Assembly (NCBI RefSeq): GCF_963855985.1
Contig: NC_087093.1
Coordinates: 6,145,501 to 6,209,500, forward strand
Direction of reading: 5' to 3'
Length of the DNA stretch: 64,000 nucleotides
Source of the DNA: Ostrinia nubilalis
Lineage: Eukaryota > Arthropoda > Insecta > Lepidoptera > Crambidae
The stretch's first letter is position 1, and every line of letters begins with the position of its first letter. The notes under the pieces are model-generated. The model worked only from the letters and a program-made list of their open reading frames with translations. It was not told where the DNA came from and did no database searches. The position numbers and the translations under genes are program-made. This document shows, piece after piece, positions 12,526 to 22,920 of the stretch.

Positions 12526-14243
12526 GAAATACAAACATTCTGGGAAACTGGACGTGTCGTGGGCACAGCTAATACAATAATTTATTTAATAGAAAACTCT
12601 ACAGCGTAGAGTACCTACCTACCTACTATACATAACATTTTTCCCAATAGATTTTGAACTTTAAATCATATCAAGTTTAAGGTTCAATGAACATTTGAAA
12701 GTCATAAATAGTTTAAGTACTACGTCAACCTGATAATATGACTTGATCACATTTACTGCATAGTTGACTTGGTTGTGCTTTTAGCCCGAGTCTGGGAGTT
12801 CTTGCATTTCATAACAGAACATGGAAATGATTTTATGCAGCAAGCAGCAAAGTAGAAAAGTAATTTTACGGAGAGGCTTGAACAATATAAAATTAGGAAC
12901 CAACAAAACGAACAAGATATGTGACAAAAAGTTAGTAATAGTTTTACTTATGATCTAATTAACTTCAAGGTCATTACCAATCAACCGAGATCTCACTTTA
13001 AATGGAACTATTAATTTGCAGCAGAGAAATTAAGCATTTTATTTTTCCAGTGGGCCTAAAACCCTTTATAAACTTGAAAGTATTGCTTTTAATTTGTTTT
13101 GTAATAAAATATCTAAGTGAAAATTCATTTACTTACTCACTTCGTAATATAAATGTACATGCAAATGATTCAAAATTCAATTTATGGGCTCTTGAACGTG
13201 GCGCGATACGCAAAAGGCTTAATATTTTATGCACCAAGTTGGACAAAAGTTTTAACTCCACACCCTTAGGTGCGAAGCATTTAACTTAATTTCAGACAAT
13301 TTTAGGTTATAACCTTTGTAATTTTTTTGAAAGAATTATAAGTTTAAATAAAAAAGGAATAGTTAAGGAACTTTATAAGGTCGGGCTATTGTGCCATGGC
13401 TTTAAGACGGCTCATGAAGCCCGACTTTGTGACAGGGTTGTGACCTAAATTGTTGTCAAAAAAGCTCAAGCAAGTTTCAAAAATTATAAACCCAATATTC
13501 TTTAAGAACACTTTAAACAACGTTATAGCACACGATCTATAAAGTCGACACTGAGTAAACAAAATACAGGGCGAAAGTAAAGCAATCTGTAATCTTACGA
13601 TCCCATGTGTAACACCAACTTGATTTACGACTTGTCTCTGTGCACAAATCATATTGAAAATGCCGATACGCGCTATCAGAGCCTTAACTCTGGATATCAT
13701 TTCAGGGTTCGATTACTTAATGGTATCGAAATATCGGATTCCCTTGGTGACAAACTTTTTCGGGCGTTCCTCAAAAATACAAGACGAATTTTTTGGAGTG
13801 GGATAATCCTAAGAGCAATTAATAGAAAACGACTTTAGGAAATCACTTTTTATTGGAATTACGAGCACTCGGGAAAGCTATTACACTAATAAAGAAGGAT
13901 TACATAGATACCTAAAAGGTTAGATTCGTATTTTGTACTACTTTAATTAATTTTGTTGAAATTATTTTATATTATGTATTATTTCAGAAATAATACATTT
14001 TATTTGATCACTGGGACCTAGCCTAGCCTTATCTTTGTAGTGTGCAAATCAAAGTCTCAAAATCGGTATTATAAATCTAAGTAAGTATGTACAAACCATC
14101 CATTTTAACATTCTATGTACTTGTAGGTAATTGCAAGATTTTAGCAACATCGATTGGTATTAAAGTACAATGTATCGAAAATTTAATTTTAAAATTTGAT
14201 CGGTCATTCGACGATATAAATCTTCTTGAATCCCTTTAATACT
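12526..14243. other. Non-coding stretch with short ORFs
   Basis: ORFs at 13002-13289 (plus), 13700-13386 (minus) and 13605-13838 (plus) show no motif and no coding-like composition. Confidence 0.5.
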
Positions 14244-14266
14244 TCATCATCATCATCATTATCATT

Positions 14267-14478
14267 TCAGCCACAGGACGTCCACTGCTGAACATAGGCC
14301 TCCCCCAATGCTTTCCATGTTGATCGATTGGTAGCGGCCTGCGTCCAGCGCTTCCCTGCTACCTTTACGATGTCGTCGGTCCACCTTGTAGGTGGACGTC
14401 CCACGCTGCGTTTTCCGGTACGCGGCCTCCATTCCAGAACCTTTCTGCCCCATCGGCCGTCAGTTCTGCGTACTATAC
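14267..14478 (-). pseudogene. RTE-like LINE, C-terminal end of ORF (minus strand)
   Basis: On the minus strand the frame reads RRTDGRWGRKVLEWRPR, then PTRWTDDIVKVAGKRW, LGEAYVQQWTSCG and a stop, followed by ATGATGATGATGATG. The fragment has no breaks and is less diverged than the copy at 7045. Confidence 0.9.
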
Positions 14479-14479
14479 T

Positions 14480-16796
14480 TTAATACTTCCAAAAAGGTTT
14501 TCTTAAACATAGTAAGGCTTTTGTAATCGACATTAACATTGTAGCTCGAGCCATTTGCAGGGGAACCTTGACACGCGGTCAGCAGACCACCTGTTGCATA
14601 ATGCACGGGGTCCAAACTTGATGTTGCCACGAGGACTTGCCAATAAATGTGAAGAATCCAGTCAAACCAGATGTTACTCATTTATATGCAAATTGTTTAC
14701 AAATATCATATTATAGTGGATGTTGTAATCTTAAAAAATACTGCTAATAACTAGCTTGATGCCGATGGCTACTTGATATACGCTTATACGGGAAGACTAG
14801 TAGACCCGCAGAATCCATGAAATGTAATTAAACCAAATTTTGTTGGGTAATAAACAAGTATGTATAGTATATCAAATTGGAAAAAATAATCACCTATTAG
14901 TTGCCGGTACCTACTGTAAAAAATCTTCATTTACGGCTAAGAATAATCAAATTTTGTGTCGAATACTTCTGATTCCACTTATAGGATCCTCAGAAAATCT
15001 GTCATTTTGAGAAATCCTGTTATGTTAAAAGAAAAGACAAAAAAGGATATATTTGTTTTAGATCTCGATAACATTGATAAGTAGGTACTTTTGCGATTTA
15101 TTTTTTAAATATTCTCATCCGAACAAAATAATTTCAAATAAATATTCGTGAAATTAAAATCACTTACAATTAAGAGAACATGATGTTAATGTTACTTGCG
15201 GTCACACTGAGTGGCATTAAAACTAGATTTAATTTAGGCGTTACAAATTCTTCAAAATTTAAACCCAAACAAACCAGATTTTGTGTTCAAAAATAGAGTA
15301 AGTAGCATTAAAAATTTACTTTTATGACAATATTATATTAAAGCAACCGCGACAGCTGCCACGTAATGTTCAAATAAACTTTTATTGTCTACTCGAGTCT
15401 GAAGATAAACATTAAACAAAATCTCGGATAAGTTTACAAGCTAAAACTAAAGGGCTTTACAGAGTAAGTACGAGTATTTAGCACTTTAGACTTAAGCACT
15501 TAGATAACTAGTTCTACTTAGAAATCAAATGACTGTGAAATACTGACTCAGCCCGTCATCCAAGAAGACAATTTCAAGAACAATCAGATTCTCAATCAAG
15601 ATCATCGTGATTTCTTGAAACCAAAAAACACTCGTAAGTAATTAATATTTGTTACTTAGAAATAGCAATAAAGTGCATTGTGGTTGAAGAAAACTGATCA
15701 AAAAGCATTATCATCTTTGTTTTTCTTTGTCAACCTTTTTTAATGTAGGTACTATTTAAGGCGTGCTATCGGGTCAGCAAATTTGGTCCAGCGGTATTAA
15801 AGATGAATGACAAAGCCTCTTCTATTGGCCCTTATCCCAAACATTCATCTCCATAATTTATTCGATTTTGCTGCCAAGCTGGACCGATTAGTGCCGACTC
15901 GATAGTACCTACCCTAGCCATACACTCAGCAGTTCTTCGTTCATGCAAAAATATTTTTATTCCTATTTAAGAGCCATTTTACATTTTCGTGCGAATTTCT
16001 AAGATTTTGGAAGCATGAATTACTATCTTAAGCAACACCCAGAGATTATTTAATAACTGCGAAAGATAGGTCAATCCTTGTTGTTGACCATTAATGAAAC
16101 GGATTTACTAAAACTCTTTTGCTTAATTCACAGTGCCCCATCTCCCACAACCATTTTACGAAAAAATTGCCGCAGACTCATTTTCAAAGTCCTGTATCTA
16201 TTATTTATGCTCATATAATAAGCTTAAAAATATATAGTAATCATCGGACATATATTCTTGTAGTCCATTAATGAAATAGATTCTTGAATTTCATTACCAT
16301 TATTGAGTAAAATCTAAAAATAATTTGGCAAATTTGAAGATTAACGTCACATTTTGATCGTGGTTTTTGGTTTAAAAACACAGCAATAACTGCAATAAAA
16401 GTATCCCAAAATAAAGAATATTCATTGTAGAATTAATTTCTACAGTTATTGTTTAAATATTAGTAACCACTTTGTCAAAATATTGATGTGAATATCAGTA
16501 TAAATTACAATGCGCAAGCCGACATCGATTAGTATGGCGCGAGCGCCCGTCAAGGCAGGACCTGTGTCATTTTTCCCGCCGTGACGTTTACGTGCGTTCG
16601 TGTCGTAAAGCGGTGATTTGTACGGCGACCAAATACATTTGATACTATGCCGAGAGGCTGTTTCGAGTCGGCCGGCCGAGCAGAAATTGAAATGATGAAT
16701 TTTAATTTCTTTGACGGATCTGGGTGTAACTATGTATAATATGTAGGTACCATGTATTTAATTTAATAAATAAATTATAAAAAAGTATATCCATTA
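14480..16796. other. Non-coding stretch with a GC-rich patch at 16510-16680
   Basis: Mostly AT-rich. The patch (GGCGCGAGCGCCCG, GTGACGTTTACGTGCGTTCG, GTCGGCCGGCCGAGC) could be a promoter-like island or a repeat; no exon was recognised next to it. Confidence 0.4.
15762..15909. repeat. Possible degenerate MITE
   Basis: GCTATCGGGTCAGC...TTGGTCCAGC and GCTGGACCGA...CTCGATAG are imperfectly inverted around about 90 bases. Confidence 0.4.
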
Positions 16797-16880
16797 TGAT
16801 AGCACCCTTAACACAAACATATTGGTTGCCTACTTTTGGACTAGATGGCGCTGTGAAATTGTCCAAAGATTTGTTTATTT
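16797..16880. repeat. Dispersed repeat with CTAGATGGCGCTGT core, copy 1
   Basis: Similar over about 70 bases to 27978-28050 (shared CTAGATGGCGCTGT and TTGTCCAA). Confidence 0.6.
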
Positions 16881-16944
16881 ATTTATCCGCTTTGAGTTTT
16901 GTTTCGTGAAGAAGAAAAAGAAGCGTTTTGTTTTGTTGTTAAAT

Positions 16945-17110
16945 CTATACTTATAAAAGAGGAAAGATTTAATTGTTTGTTTGTTTGTTTGCAATAAGCT
17001 CCGAAAAAAAATTCTTTCACGATTTAGAATCCTAATTTTTTTCTATGTAGGCTATAAAATATTTTCAAAAACTTTAGTCCAAAATCTTCGATAAAATTCG
17101 ACGTTTAATA
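16945..17110 (+). mobile_element. Decayed Lep1-like Helitron, 5' part
   Basis: ATCTATACTTATAAAAGAGG, a TTGTTTGTTTGTTTG run and ATTCTTTCACGATTTAGAA match the 5' half of short lepidopteran Helitrons; the 3' half is lost. Confidence 0.5.
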
Positions 17111-17639
17111 AATAAATTAGATAACATATTAATACTTTTTTTTTCAGTACGATTTTAGTACTTGTTTTTCAGAAATTCTACGATTTAAGTAAACTTCTAA
17201 AGTGTTTATATTTTATGCATAATTTATTAACTTCTAAAATATACATATATCCTATTGATAGATGACGTGCTTCGTATTTTATTAAAATTATTACCTGACT
17301 AGGTTAAAAAGGTGTGGAATGTTATTTTGGAGATAACTTGGTTCCATAGAAATATAGAGAGATGCTAAGTAATGCGCTGAGTTCGAAACTCAGTGTCGTA
17401 TTAGAAATTCACACACACAAAGAAATCAAATTATGTGCTCATTATCCATTGCGGTATCAGTATTCAACGTTCGAATAATCTTTAGTACTATGCAAGCAAT
17501 ATAAACTGTTTACATAATGACGTCGCTACTGTCATCATTGCTTTCACAAGCAATATGTTCCAATTTGTCCCTTGTCACATTTCCCTTTAGTTTCTATGAT
17601 CTGTGCTTGTTTCTAAGTTGATATCAATGAAATATTCCT

Positions 17640-18151
17640 TAGTATTTTTGATTTAAATTATTTTTTTTATTTTGACACGTGTTTGAAAAATCAAGGTCAG
17701 GTTACAATAAAATAACAAGTGAAAACGTAACATTGCATTGCAACTCGCAATTTCGCAATATTGATGAGGAGATTCCATTGGAAAGTCTGTATTCATTCCT
17801 AGGATTCCCCTAACACCATCAAATTCAAGAGAATTCAAGAGAGTGCAGTTTCCCATCTCATACTTAGGGACCACGGTAAAAATAGTGTGGTTGCATAGAG
17901 CCTGCAACGGGCAACCGCGTGCGCAGTTGCTCATACTAATTTTCGATACAAAAGCAAGTGTTGGCGCCCTCACGAGTTTTAGCGGAGTTCCATATGGTAG
18001 CGGGAGTAGACTTAATGGAAATCTATGCTTCTCCGACGACCAGTTGTATGTGGAATACTCCAGAGTATGCGCACACAATAGCCTGGTGATTTTAGCACCT
18101 GAAGGAAAAACAAAAAAACATTGTTTACAAAGAAATCTGCGGCAGGTGTAG
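17640..18151. other. Overlapping ORFs on both strands, no product assigned
   Basis: A 141-codon minus frame (18078-17653) and a 102-codon plus frame (17843-18151) overlap. Neither shows a known motif, and there are no convincing splice signals around them. The segment is a little richer in GC than its surroundings. Probably repeat-derived. Confidence 0.3.
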
Positions 18152-18369
18152 TGTTTTAATTTTGTTTTAGAAAGATCTCATAATTTTGTAAGTATTCAAA
18201 TATTTAAACATAATGAGATGTGTAGATTTTATATAAAAAAAAAAAATCATTTAACAATTAAAATTCTAAATCACGTAGGAGAGAGCAACGCGTAAATTAA
18301 AAATGCCCAAATTAAAAAAAAAAAAAAAATCATTTAACAAAATTAATTTTCTTAGAATATTTTAATTCT

Positions 18370-18877
18370 ATTAGAACCATTTTCCACTTCATCGCAGAAG
18401 AAGTCGCGGGTAGCAAAGCGGGTAAAAAAGCTAGTATGAAATATGTAGTATTGCCCGCGGCTTCACCCGCTTGAAATTTAGTTTGTCACAGATCGTCATA
18501 AATTATAGCCTATACATTGTTATTCTGGTCGACGCCAGGGATGGATGAGCGTCGCTGTCGCTGGCGACAGGGTCTTCTGGTTCAGGGTTCATGGCGTAGG
18601 TCTCAGGCAAAATGAAATCCACTCGTAGAAATTAATAAACTCAGTGTATTCACGAAAATAATTACACACAGCACTAGAGTCGTATCGGAACTGAGTGAAT
18701 CAAAGGTCTTGCGATAGGAATGTCCGACCCGAGTGATAGTTGAACACAGACTGCCTAGTACTGCTGTACTGTACTGTAAAGTTTCATCAAAATCTGTTCA
18801 GTAGTTTTTGCGTGAAAGTGTAACAAACATCCAGACATCCACACAAACTTTCGTATTTATAATATTAGTAAGACTAG
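18370..18877. mobile_element. Two short Helitron remnants, head to head
   Basis: A plus-strand 3' end (AGAAGTCGCGGGTAGC... to AAGCTAGT at 18437) is followed by a minus-strand copy starting TTGCCCGCGGCTTCACCCGC at 18452 and ending in TAATATTAGTAAGACTAGT (18877). Unrelated sequence (about 18530-18775) is inserted in the second. Confidence 0.6.
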
Positions 18878-19056
18878 TAAAAAGTAAGATAGTAACATGA
18901 ATTATTTTAGTTATTTGTTTACTTATAATAATATTTATTTATTTATTTCTTAGCTCTGTCTGATAATGGATCTGGAGGAGATGCAATGGCCACCTCCGTA
19001 ACAAAACAATAGAACCCTATGGAGTTTGGGCTTGTGTGATTCGCCTTGACGAATAT

Positions 19057-19293
19057 TTCGTATCCAGGGTCCGATGATGGAGCTGTAAGGGGGCAGATTT
19101 TTTTTTTCACTATGTGACTGTCTTTATTTTGTACTTAATATATTTTACATATTATACCTATTCGTGTTTCATTATTCGTATCCAGGGTCCGATGATGGAG
19201 CTGTAAGAGGGCAGATTTATTTTTCACTATGTGACTGTCTTTATTTTGTACTTAATATATATTTTACATATTATACCTATTCGTGTTTCATTA
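19057..19293. repeat. Tandem duplication, unit 117 bp
   Basis: TTCGTATCCAGGGTCCGATG at 19057 and 19174. The two copies are almost identical, differing in homopolymer length and a few bases. Confidence 0.88.
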
Positions 19294-20819
19294 TGAATCG
19301 AAATATAAAAGACTTAATAAACTCTATTAAAAATTTAAATTAATTAATCAAGTTTGAATACCTCATTCTACCTTAAAATTAATAACCTAAATCAAGTCTT
19401 AATACGGTCACGGCTCAAGATTTTTTTGTCCATTTCAGCGTTCTTTTTACTCTTTTGACGTTGCGTTGACAGCTTTTACCTAAATTCGCGCGGAATATTT
19501 TTGTGAAATGGCTCTTAAGCAATAGACATGTTGACACCACCAATCAATTGACGTAATTTTTAAAACAGTCAAAACGAGACTCTCCCATAGATTTTGTATG
19601 ACAATACAATCAAGTGACGTCACTATTTTGTCAACTCGATTAAACTTTTTTTTTTTCAATTAAAATGCATATTTTTTTAAGACCAGAATGAAGTGTCTTT
19701 AAAAAAAATTGTGATTTCGAATTTTTGTCAAGTTAAATTGTCTATTAGGTACTTATTTCATTTAACGGCAATTTCAGAACAACAACAAGGAGAGATCAAC
19801 CCATGCAGAAGAGAAAATCGTTAGATCCGAGTGGAATGCGATTGGGGTCGTAACCCCGAGGTTAAAAGTGCTGGTGACACAAAAGACGGAAAAACAAAAG
19901 GCAGATCTTACCCATCTCAAGATAAAGGACTAAATTTACACACGTGACATCTGGATGGACGACGAATGAAGATTGCGAAGGTAACCATTGATGTCATTGA
20001 CACCACGAAATCGTTGCTACTTGTAATTTAATTAATATTTAGCTCCAGCTGTTAACGACCTCGAGTCAAATCAATGGGGGTCTTGAAGATTCAAAGCCAT
20101 ATCTTAAGTTCCTATGAAAATTGATCCAAGAGATATTATTTTATATTCAAGGTTCGTTACACAACAGTATAATTAAATCACAGTAGTCTAAAATTTCGTT
20201 AATCTTTAGCTATAATATAATCATAATAATCAACCACTACCTGTGGTAGAATCGTTTTTCAGAGTATGGTCTCGGCTCTCTATAATTCGAAACTAAACAT
20301 TACTTTAAATCTTTCGGACAAGGCCCATATTTGGATCGAAATACGTTCAGCAGAAGTAATAATATTATACTACGTAAAGCCAAATATTCTGCCATCCAAG
20401 AAATGAAATAAAAAATTATCAGTAGCCCAGTCTATGTATGGAATCATATTTTTTAAAGCTTAATACTTCATTAGTGACTGCCGTAAGCAACTCATTTAAT
20501 ATTATGTGTACAGTCTCTACATGTTAGTTTATGTAAATGAAGTTCATGAACAAGACAATCAGTTTTTAGGATACCAGTTGTCAAGCACCACATGTTGTGC
20601 ACTTTACGTCAAAGTGTTTTTTCGATCGTGTCTACAACTAGCGTCAGACGTCAGACAACGTGACGTACCTGCCGAGGCTTACCTGTGTAATGTTTTTTTA
20701 CATGACTATTTTCATTAACATTTACTTAAAATATTCTACCTACCAAAAATAAGAGAGATGTCACATGTCTAACAAAGGTTAAAGGTATTATACCTGTTGG
20801 AAACGATACTTCGGAATCC
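19294..20819. other. Non-coding stretch, nothing recognised
   Basis: AT-rich sequence. One 70-codon ORF (20506-20718) without motifs. Confidence 0.5.
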
Positions 20820-21005
20820 TTCTATTTTGAGGGTACCGTACCTCAAAAGGAAAAACCCTATATAAGCATCATTTTTCTCAGGAATATGTAGTAACATCAA
20901 GTTGAAACTGATATTTCAATACCTGTCTGCGACTCCATCCACCTAACTACACATATCGCAAGGGAATCGAAACCTACAGGTTACTTTCTATAGACCAAGG
21001 ATTAT
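20820..21005. repeat. Dispersed repeat with GGTACCGTACCTCAAAAGGA
   Basis: The words GTACCGTACCTCAAAAGG and, 150 bases later, GAAACCTACAGGTTACTT match a widespread lepidopteran repeat, here divergent. Confidence 0.45.
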
Positions 21006-22285
21006 GAAAGGTAAGGAAGGTCTTACAGCTCATGTAAAGGAAAAAAATAAAACTCGTTATCATTTTCCCTTAATTTCCTAGTTTCCTATCTTAAACTCTA
21101 CAATTACTGTTATAGCGACAGACTTAGGTAAGATGGTTAGTTTGATTTGAAGGTAACATAGCAAAATTATGGTTTATATCAACCTTTAAAATAGATCGAT
21201 ACCTTCAGGTTCAATTGTCGTATAAACCAAAACCCTACTTTTCAGGAGAGCCAAAAAACGATTTTTTTTTTAATAAAAAATTCGTAACTTTTTTATTTGA
21301 GAAGTTATAAAAAAATGTCCAAGAGAAAACATTTTTCAATTTTTTCGATGAAAAAGTCTAAATATTTAAAAAATGGGCATCTTCAGTAGTTTTAAAGTTA
21401 GCTTGGAGTTACGTCGTTGAAAAAGGCACTCGGTGGTTTATACGACCCATTAAATTTGACCTAAAAATAACTCTTTACGTCGTATTTGAATTTTTTGTAA
21501 ACACGAGACTGAAATTGATGGCTTAAAGACCATTAGATGTATTTTTTTTGGTTTATATACACATTGATAAAGTGATTTATTCAAATGTATTATTAAAACT
21601 ATTTATGTAAATAATGTATTGTTTACTATTTCCAGGCTTTTGTTGTTTAGAGAATTTGCACAAAGATATTTAACAGTGTAAAAACTATATTTGGTTGAGG
21701 TAGAAATAATAAATTTGCTTGCATACGAAAAATAACAGTTTTTTTTTACAACTTTGCAGGAAAATTATGGCAAAACAAATAATATTTCTAATAATTCTAA
21801 ACAAAACTAATCACCATAAATTTTGAACAAAAAAATACAATTACAGCAAAACATTAAGACAGCTTTCCTGGTTCTCTGCTGACGCATATTGATTTCGTTT
21901 GGTTATGATAAATTTTGCATGAAGAGAAGAGCCCCAGTATGCTCAGGAGAAGGATTTGTAATTTTTTGAGAATTTCTCTAAGGAATTTATATCTTTACAA
22001 GAAACCCAAATTTAAATTACAGCTAAAAGTAACCACTACTGGCAACAATTAAAAGTTGGAGTACTTGTTAAGTAATAAACTATTACAGAACATCTCAAAA
22101 GGGTATAAAATGAGCACACTATGGCTTGTTTTCTTTGTTTAAAAGTCTTGAATTCATCACATTTAGTCGAGATCAATAGGCTAGATGACAAAATTTCAAT
22201 TATTTTCCGTCAAACAGATAATTAGAAAATATGAGAATCATATTTTTTATTTTCTTTCATAATTTAATAATAACAGTGCTACATC

Positions 22286-22360
22286 GAGTTGAAATGGCGC
22301 GATACGTCACGCTTGAGTAGAATTTTTACTCAAAAGTAACGTCACGCGACATTTCAACTC
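22286..22360. repeat. 75-bp hairpin (short MITE-like inverted repeat)
   Basis: Arms 22286-22319 and 22327-22360 start GAGTTGAAATGGCGCGATAC and pair nearly completely around a 7-base loop. Confidence 0.8.
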
Positions 22361-22740
22361 AAAATAATACAGTAATTCTTCGATTATGGGAAAAATTAAA
22401 GTATGAGTCTAAATTTTCTAATTCTCTGTCTGACGGACTAAATAGAGTTTCGATTTCATGACCCGGTCATCATCCCTATTCACGGATGTACTGGACCTGG
22501 AAAGCAACCTTATATAATAAAAAAAAATAAATAATAAAAAGCATTTATTTCTTTCTTTCACAATCCATTATTACAGTGAAACACAAATTGCTATGTACTA
22601 ATTGAACAGGGTAAGATTGTGAGAGAACTGGAGTCTGAACTAGGCGAGAAGCCTGTACTACAGAGCGCCAGTACTCTCCTCTCTCGATAATGGCCGGAGC
22701 ACATAGAATTTATTAAAGTTATTTTAAAACTAGACAAAAA

Positions 22741-22912
22741 CTAGACGAGTATTGAAAGAGAGTGTGTAAAAGGTGAAGTGTAAGTGATGTGAGAGTGAGT
22801 GTAATGAGAGTGAGAGTGTATGTGAGTGTAGGTGTATGTAAGTGTGAGTGTATGTGAGTGTAGGTGTATGTGAGTGAGTGTGCGTGTGTGTTAGTAATGA
22901 ACCATCTGCCCG
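22741..22912. repeat. GT-rich minisatellite (TGAGTG/TGTAGG units) in LINE 3' UTR
   Basis: Imperfect short tandem units such as GTGTATGTGAGTGTAGGT. The apparent Thr/Leu/His-rich ORF across it is a by-product of the repeat. Confidence 0.85.
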
Positions 22913-22920
22913 TATTAAAG

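Noticed and set aside
17653..18151. 141- and 102-codon ORFs on opposite strands as genes
   Set aside because: Neither has recognisable domains or splice context, and both overlap the same DNA.
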